From positions 1 through 5,608 of the forward strand of contig JAJZLX010000020.1 of assembly GCA_021850555.1 (NCBI GenBank): a stretch of DNA of 5,608 nucleotides, read 5' to 3'. The notes under the pieces were generated by a model, which had not been told where the DNA came from, ran no database searches, and was given only the letters and a program-made list of their open reading frames with translations. The translations under genes and the position numbers were made by a program. This DNA comes from Pseudomonadota bacterium. Its GTDB lineage: Bacteria > Pseudomonadota > Gammaproteobacteria > Steroidobacterales > Steroidobacteraceae. Positions 5,079-5,608 of this stretch are shown piece after piece (the first letter of the stretch is position 1; every line of letters starts with the position of its first letter).

Positions 5079-5608
5079 GCCTCCGCCGCCTCTGCGAGCG
5101 GCCCGTAGAGGATCAGCGCCGGCGCCGTTCCCGGATCGCCCGAAAGCCGCTCGGCCAGTTCCGCAACGGTGGTGCGGACCAGCTGCTGCTCGGCCCGGCC
5201 AACGGCCTCGGCCAGAAGGGCGGGGGTGCCGGGCGGTAATCCTGCGCCGGTGAGCATGGCGAGGAACGCCGGGAAGGTGCGCTTGCCCATGAAGACCACC
5301 GTGGTGGCCATCGGATCCGCGAGCGCCGCGAGATTCAGATCCTCTGCCAGCCCGCCGGTCACGTCATGTCCGGTGACGAATTGCACCCTTCGCGCTGTGA
5401 TCCGCCGCGTCAGCGGTATTCCGGCGGCAGCGGCGGCGGCGCAGGCCGAGGGCACGCCGGGGATGATCTCGAACCCGATCCCAGCGTCGCGGAGCGCGGT
5501 GGTCTCCTCCTCCAGCCGCCCGAAGAGCCCGGCGTCGCCGGATTTCAGCCGCACAACCCTGGCGCCGGTCTTCGCATAATCGACCAGAAGCCGGCTTACT
5601 TGATCCTG
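5075..5608 (-). CDS. cobA: CobA, uroporphyrinogen-III C-methyltransferase (SUMT), 3' part; start outside window
   Basis: The 177 visible residues enter the window at QDQVSRLLVDYAKTGARVVR and run to the stop at 5075-5077. The motif VVRLKSGDAGLFGRLEEE (visible residues 18-35) corresponds to the SUMT signature V-V-R-L-K-x-G-D-P-x-x-F-G-R-x-x-E-E, with Ala in place of the usual Pro after Asp. It is followed by EIIPGVPSA (47-55), LTRR (66-69), VQFVTGHD (75-82) and TTVVFMGKR (102-110). The RLK-GD motif argues for SUMT over CobM (precorrin-4 C11-methyltransferase), which has a different sequence there. SUMT methylates C-2 and C-7 of uroporphyrinogen III with SAM to give precorrin-2, the entry to cobalamin and siroheme. 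Compared with the usual length of about 250-280 residues, roughly 75-100 N-terminal residues lie beyond the window. The GTG at the valine of VRLK is internal to the conserved domain and is not the start. Pairing with cobF indicates a cobalamin role. Confidence 0.85.
   Translation of the reverse strand, partial: QDQVSRLLVDYAKTGARVVRLKSGDAGLFGRLEEETTALRDAGIGFEIIPGVPSACAAAAAAGIPLTRRITARRVQFVTGHDVTGGLAEDLNLAALADPMATTVVFMGKRTFPAFLAMLTGAGLPPGTPALLAEAVGRAEQQLVRTTVAELAERLSGDPGTAPALILYGPLAEAAEA

Noticed and set aside
5075..5608. Assignment of the partial methyltransferase as CobM (precorrin-4 C11-methyltransferase)
   Set aside because: The visible VVRLKSGD...FGRLEEE motif is that of uroporphyrinogen-III methyltransferases, and the rest of the chain fits SUMT.
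1..5608. CRISPR array, tRNA, rRNA or toxin-antitoxin module
   Set aside because: Apart from the end motifs of the RIT element I found no regularly spaced repeats, no cloverleaf-like segment and no small gene pair outside the described genes.

Overview
This is a high-GC window that looks like a metabolic chromosome (or large replicon) segment of an alphaproteobacterium, broken up by layered mobile DNA. The lineage guess (Rhodobacterales or Rhodospirillales-like) rests on the aerobic cobalamin genes cobF and cobA and on the style of the proteins. It is an inference with modest confidence.

Layout. Positions 1-615 are a graveyard read on the minus strand: a 5'-truncated HlyD/AaeA-type efflux adaptor (1-291), a piece of an IS3-family OrfA (292-495) and the 3' part of an IS66-family tnpB (499-615). 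Positions 617-4039 hold a RIT (recombinase in trio) element. It carries three overlapping tyrosine recombinase genes on the plus strand: ritA (791-2041), ritB (2035-2952) and ritC (2949-3963). They are enclosed by a perfect 47-bp terminal inverted repeat (637-683 and 3993-4039). Beyond the right end lie the 5' part of the same IS66 tnpB (4040-4095) and the 3' end of IS66 tnpA (4092 to about 4328). Positions 4329-5608 carry two minus-strand cobalamin genes, cobF and the 3' part of cobA, overlapping by 4 bases.

How it fits together. The two tnpB pieces join into one recognisable protein when the RIT element is removed: the N-terminal part ends in GRTD and the C-terminal part begins with RKG. 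The element therefore landed at the start of the conserved TDMRKG stretch of an IS66 transposition-helper gene. RitA, RitB and RitC are translationally coupled (7-bp and 4-bp overlaps, near-identical ribosome binding sites). All three show the tyrosine-recombinase catalytic set, but ritC carries one extra T at 3426, exactly next to its first catalytic arginine, so this copy is probably not autonomous unless the base is a sequencing error.

RIT elements as a class are known. What deserves attention here is the architecture of the ends. A 10-bp motif TTATGYRGAG occurs eight times in a patterned arrangement: twice in each terminal repeat, once inverted further inside each end, and twice more as a perfect 22-bp palindrome present only at the left junction. 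These are good candidates for recombinase binding sites and may record how the element inserted.
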